DNA from: Seohaeicola saemankumensis | GTDB lineage: Bacteria > Pseudomonadota > Alphaproteobacteria > Rhodobacterales > Rhodobacteraceae | Reading direction: 5' to 3' | Assembly: GCF_020171285.1 (NCBI RefSeq) | Contig: NZ_JAIUZI010000011.1 | Coordinates: 170,009 to 234,008 of the forward strand | DNA length: 64,000 nt | Shown here: positions 61,471 through 64,000 of the stretch, in pieces | How the letters are laid out: each line of letters starts with the position of its first letter | How positions within the stretch are numbered: position 1 is the stretch's first letter | The notes under the pieces: model-generated | The model's database searches: none | Seen by the model: only the letters and a program-made list of their open reading frames with translations | Told to the model about the DNA's origin: nothing | Program-made: the position numbers and the translations under genes

Positions 61471-63807
61471 ATGACCACAGACCCCCAATCCACCCGGCGC
61501 GGCCTGCGCGCCTTTGCCTATGTGCTTGGCCTGTTGCTGGTTGTCATCGGGCTGATGAACACCATGCCGTCCTTTCCGGGGCTGGATGCCTGGGTCAGCG
61601 ACCGGTTCGGCGATACCGTGGTGGTTCGGCGGTTCAGCTACGAATACCTGTTCCCGCTGGTTTTTGTGGTGATGATGGTGATCGTCGCCATCGAAAACTC
61701 GTTCGCCCGCGATTTCCGTTTCTACGTCAGATCCCGCCTCTGGGTCGGCTTTGGCCTGGTGATGGACATCGCGCTGGTGGTCATGGCACTGGCGGTGGCG
61801 CTGGCCTACCTGGTCGAGATCGATAGCGTCTGCCTGATCGACCAGTTCACCGGCGAACGCGCCGAGCTGATCGCCCGCGCGCTGAAGGAAGAGATCGAGT
61901 TCAACGAATCCATGGGTCTGCCACCGCCGACCACGGTGGATGACCCCAGCTGCATCAACACGCTGGGGGTCTGGATCTTTCCGCTGATCGCGGCGGCCAT
62001 CGGCGTGTTTCTGGGTTACAACGTGCGGGTCTGGGGCTTTCCGCTGGTGGCGGTGGCGATCCTTATCGCCAGCTATACGCTGATCACCGTCTTTGTCTGG
62101 TACGTCTTCGGCGCCGATGACATCAACAAATACCTGGTGACCAAGCTGGGCGGCGAACCCCGGCAGCTGATCGACGGCCGCCCCAACATCCAGGACATCC
62201 TGGTCAACAACGCCCAGGGGCTGCTGGGCCGCTTCATGGGGATCCTGATGAACACGGTGTTTCCCTATATCGTGCTGGGGTCGCTTTTTGGCGTGTCGGC
62301 GGGCGGCCGGTCGCTGATCAAACTCGCCTTCCTCTGGACCCGCCGGCTGCGCGGCGGCCCGGCCCATGCCGCCATCGTCAGCTCGGCGATGTTCGGCACC
62401 ATCTCGGGCGGTCCGGTGGTCAACGTGCTGTCCACCGGCGTGCTGACCATCCCGATGATGCTGAAACGCGGGTTCAACAAGACCTTTGCCGGCGGCATCG
62501 AGGCGGCGGCGTCATCGGGCGGCCAGATCATGCCGCCGGTGATGGGGGTGTCGGCCTTTGTGCTGTCGGCGATGACCGTGGTGCCCTACCGCGAGGTGAT
62601 CATCGCCGCCTCGCTGCCGGCGCTGGCCTACTTCGGCTGCCTGTTCCTGACGGTGGTGTTCCAGGCCCGCAAACAGGGCATCGAACCGGTGGGCGCGGCC
62701 ACCGAGGACATGCGCCTGACCGGCGAGGACAAGATGCATCTGTTGATGATCTTCCTGCCGATCCTGCTGATCCTGGTACTGCTGCTGACCCCGAAAGAGG
62801 CGGTCGGCTGCGGCCCCTTGGCCGGGCTCTGGGGCGTGACCCAGATCATCAGCGACACCGGCTGCCGGGCGGAGAACCTGCCGTGGCTGCTGCAGCTGAT
62901 CCAGAACTCCGCCGGTGACGCGGGATCAGCGGGCTGGTGGGCGGCGGCGCTGCTGCTGGTGCTGTTCTTCCTCGACCGCGAGATCCGCCAGGCCCCGGCC
63001 AAGATCGTCTCGGCGCTGGCGGACGCCGGCATCCTGGTCAGCCGGCTCTATCTGATGTTCCTGGCCGTCTCGGTGATCGACTTCTGCCTGAACTTCACCG
63101 GGCTGTCGAACTACATCGCCGTCGACATCCTCGGCTGGTTGCGCGCCTCGGGCGGCATCATCGGCGAAAGCGCGTTTTTCCTGTTCCTGGCGCTCTTTGC
63201 CACGATGGTCATGGCGATCGTGCTGGGCATGGGCATGCCGACGGTGCCCGCCTATATCAACGTGGCGCTGCTGATGGGGCCGATGCTGGTGGGGCTGGGC
63301 ATTGCCGATTTCACCGCCAACATGTTCATCTTCTACTTCGCCGTGGCCAGCGCGATCACCCCGCCGGTGGCGGTGGCGGCCTTTGCCGCCGCGTCGATCA
63401 CCAAGGCGGATCCGCTGCGCACCGGCTTTGCGGCGGTCAAGGCCGGCGTGGTGATCTTTGTCATCCCCTTTGTCTTTGCCTTCTATCCCGAACTGCTGCT
63501 GATCGAGGCGGCGCAGCTGAACCCGGCCTCGGGCGGCGAGCGCTACCTGCCGGGGCTGGACGGATCAGTGCATCCGGCACATCTGGCGCTGGTGTTCCTG
63601 CGGGTGATGCTGGCGCTTTACCTGCTGGCCACCGTGCTGGCCCGGTTCGAAGCCCGCGCCGTCACCGCGCCCGAGGCGGTGCTGCGGCTGGGCCTGGCGC
63701 TGCTGGTAATCCAGAAAGACCCGCTCCTGAGCACCGCCGCCATGGGCGCTACGGCGGCGCTAATGGCCTGGCACTGGCTCAGCCGCCCGCGCGCCGCCGC
63801 CGTGTGA
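61471..63807 (+). CDS. TRAP transporter fused permease (4TM/12TM)
   Basis: A 778-residue membrane protein in which the small (DctQ-like) and large (DctM-like) subunits are fused, the standard partner of TAXI binding proteins. About 17 hydrophobic segments; the DctM part has FGTISGGPVVNVLSTGVLTIP, EAAASSGGQIMPPVMGVSAF and MVMAIVLGMGMPTVPAYI. It imports the ligand with Na+ or H+ symport. The ATG at 61471 follows CAGGAG. The gene ends 24 bp before the palindromes at 63831. Confidence 0.92.
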   Translation: MTTDPQSTRRGLRAFAYVLGLLLVVIGLMNTMPSFPGLDAWVSDRFGDTVVVRRFSYEYLFPLVFVVMMVIVAIENSFARDFRFYVRSRLWVGFGLVMDIALVVMALAVALAYLVEIDSVCLIDQFTGERAELIARALKEEIEFNESMGLPPPTTVDDPSCINTLGVWIFPLIAAAIGVFLGYNVRVWGFPLVAVAILIASYTLITVFVWYVFGADDINKYLVTKLGGEPRQLIDGRPNIQDILVNNAQGLLGRFMGILMNTVFPYIVLGSLFGVSAGGRSLIKLAFLWTRRLRGGPAHAAIVSSAMFGTISGGPVVNVLSTGVLTIPMMLKRGFNKTFAGGIEAAASSGGQIMPPVMGVSAFVLSAMTVVPYREVIIAASLPALAYFGCLFLTVVFQARKQGIEPVGAATEDMRLTGEDKMHLLMIFLPILLILVLLLTPKEAVGCGPLAGLWGVTQIISDTGCRAENLPWLLQLIQNSAGDAGSAGWWAAALLLVLFFLDREIRQAPAKIVSALADAGILVSRLYLMFLAVSVIDFCLNFTGLSNYIAVDILGWLRASGGIIGESAFFLFLALFATMVMAIVLGMGMPTVPAYINVALLMGPMLVGLGIADFTANMFIFYFAVASAITPPVAVAAFAAASITKADPLRTGFAAVKAGVVIFVIPFVFAFYPELLLIEAAQLNPASGGERYLPGLDGSVHPAHLALVFLRVMLALYLLATVLARFEARAVTAPEAVLRLGLALLVIQKDPLLSTAAMGATAALMAWHWLSRPRAAAV

Positions 63808-63830
63808 CCCGACACCCGCCCGATGCGCAC

Positions 63831-63877
63831 AAGAAAATTAGCTAATTTTCTTGGCAAAATTCTTTGCAAGAATTTTG
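63831..63877. terminator. Two tandem AT-rich palindromes (likely bidirectional terminator)
   Basis: 63831-63852 is a perfect 22 bp palindrome centred on TTAGCTAA. It is followed by an inverted repeat at 63855-63877 with 10 bp arms (CAAAATTCTT / AAGAATTTTG) and a TGC loop. They lie between the TRAP permease stop and the stop of the convergent ABC permease, where both transcripts should end. T-rich arms would suit termination on either strand. Confidence 0.7.
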
Positions 63878-63882
63878 GGCCG

Positions 63883-64000
63883 CTAGCGTCGCCGCTGGAA
63901 GATGATCATCGCCAGCGCCAGCAGCGAGGAGCCGAGCATCAACAGCAGCGACACCGCGTTCAAAAGGGGAGTAGAGCCCTCTTTCAGACGGTCGAACATG
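63883..64000 (-). CDS. ABC transporter permease (PotC-like), C-terminal end only
   Basis: On the - strand a frame is open from the right window edge to TAG at 63883-63885, 38 complete codons. The fragment reads MFDRLKEGSTPLLNAVSLLL and then a hydrophobic helix ending in FQRRR. The TP.NAVS pattern followed by a final membrane helix and a basic tail is typical of the C-terminus of spermidine/putrescine-type ABC permeases (PotC/PotI). The remainder lies outside the window, so the family call is tentative. Confidence 0.55.
   Translation of the reverse strand, partial: MFDRLKEGSTPLLNAVSLLLMLGSSLLALAMIIFQRRR

Overview
The window is GC-rich, densely coded DNA from an alphaproteobacterium, most likely a marine Roseobacter-group member of the Rhodobacteraceae. 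The evidence is the gene content: a Usg-family protein, COX15-type heme A synthase, a linked zwf-pgl-pgi set, bdhA followed by a patatin, a TAXI-type TRAP system, a DmdB-like acyl-CoA ligase, and GGGGGCGCTGCCCCC/GGAGTATTT intergenic repeats of a kind I associate with Rhodobacterales. I see no rRNA, CRISPR array, integrase or transposase. One tRNA-Gly(CCC) gene is present. Both ends of the window cut through a gene.

Layout. 1-9 kb: end of an unidentified gene coupled to a cytochrome P450, a TPR protein, a Bcr/CflA-type MFS pump, a small exported protein, a two-TM K+ channel with a FrnE-like DsbA oxidoreductase, and an AMP-forming acyl-CoA ligase divergent from an XRE-cupin regulator. 9-16 kb: a YejA-like solute-binding protein, a candidate sRNA with promoter and terminator, bdhA-patatin, a DUF502 membrane protein, and pseudouridine catabolism (psuK-psuG). 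15.8-23 kb: a DUF4198-like/HupE-UreJ pair whose start codons overlap head to head, a lipoprotein, thiE, trmJ, ctaA and an M32 carboxypeptidase. 23-29 kb: gyrA, usg, a metacaspase-like protease and a radical SAM protein.

29-43 kb: zwf-pgl-pgi behind a predicted promoter overlapped by a LacI-type operator; a thioesterase, a GFA protein and a DmdB-like ligase; a TPR protein with an acyltransferase-like C-terminus; the tRNA; and a carnitine-type CoA pathway (GlxA-type regulator, acyl-CoA dehydrogenase, NDP-forming CoA ligase, CaiD-like hydratase).

43.4-57.5 kb is a Wzx/Wzy-type exopolysaccharide locus: polymerase, PCP co-polymerase, a fused GT26/priming glycosyltransferase, OPX exporter, flippase and three glycosyltransferases. 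Its own phosphorelay is embedded in it: a periplasmic cysteine-less sulfite-oxidase-fold protein, a hybrid kinase with HisKA, REC and Hpt domains, and a LuxR/FixJ-type response regulator. A palindrome of the form TACCCG-NN-CGGGTA recurs in front of the main transcription units of this locus and fits an operator for that regulator. I regard this self-contained sensing and export circuit as the best candidate for an undescribed system here.

57.5-64 kb: a LysR regulator, a sulfatase/phosphonate-monoesterase-type hydrolase with an atypical C-G-S-S-R active site, and a TAXI-TRAP transporter (binding protein plus fused permease). Tandem AT-rich palindromes follow, then the 3' end of an opposite-strand polyamine-type ABC permease. 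A structured dispersed repeat occurs four times (1.9, 12.0, 19.1 and 43.3 kb); one copy supplies the last codons and stop of the polysaccharide polymerase. All functions are inferred from reading the sequence, with no database search.
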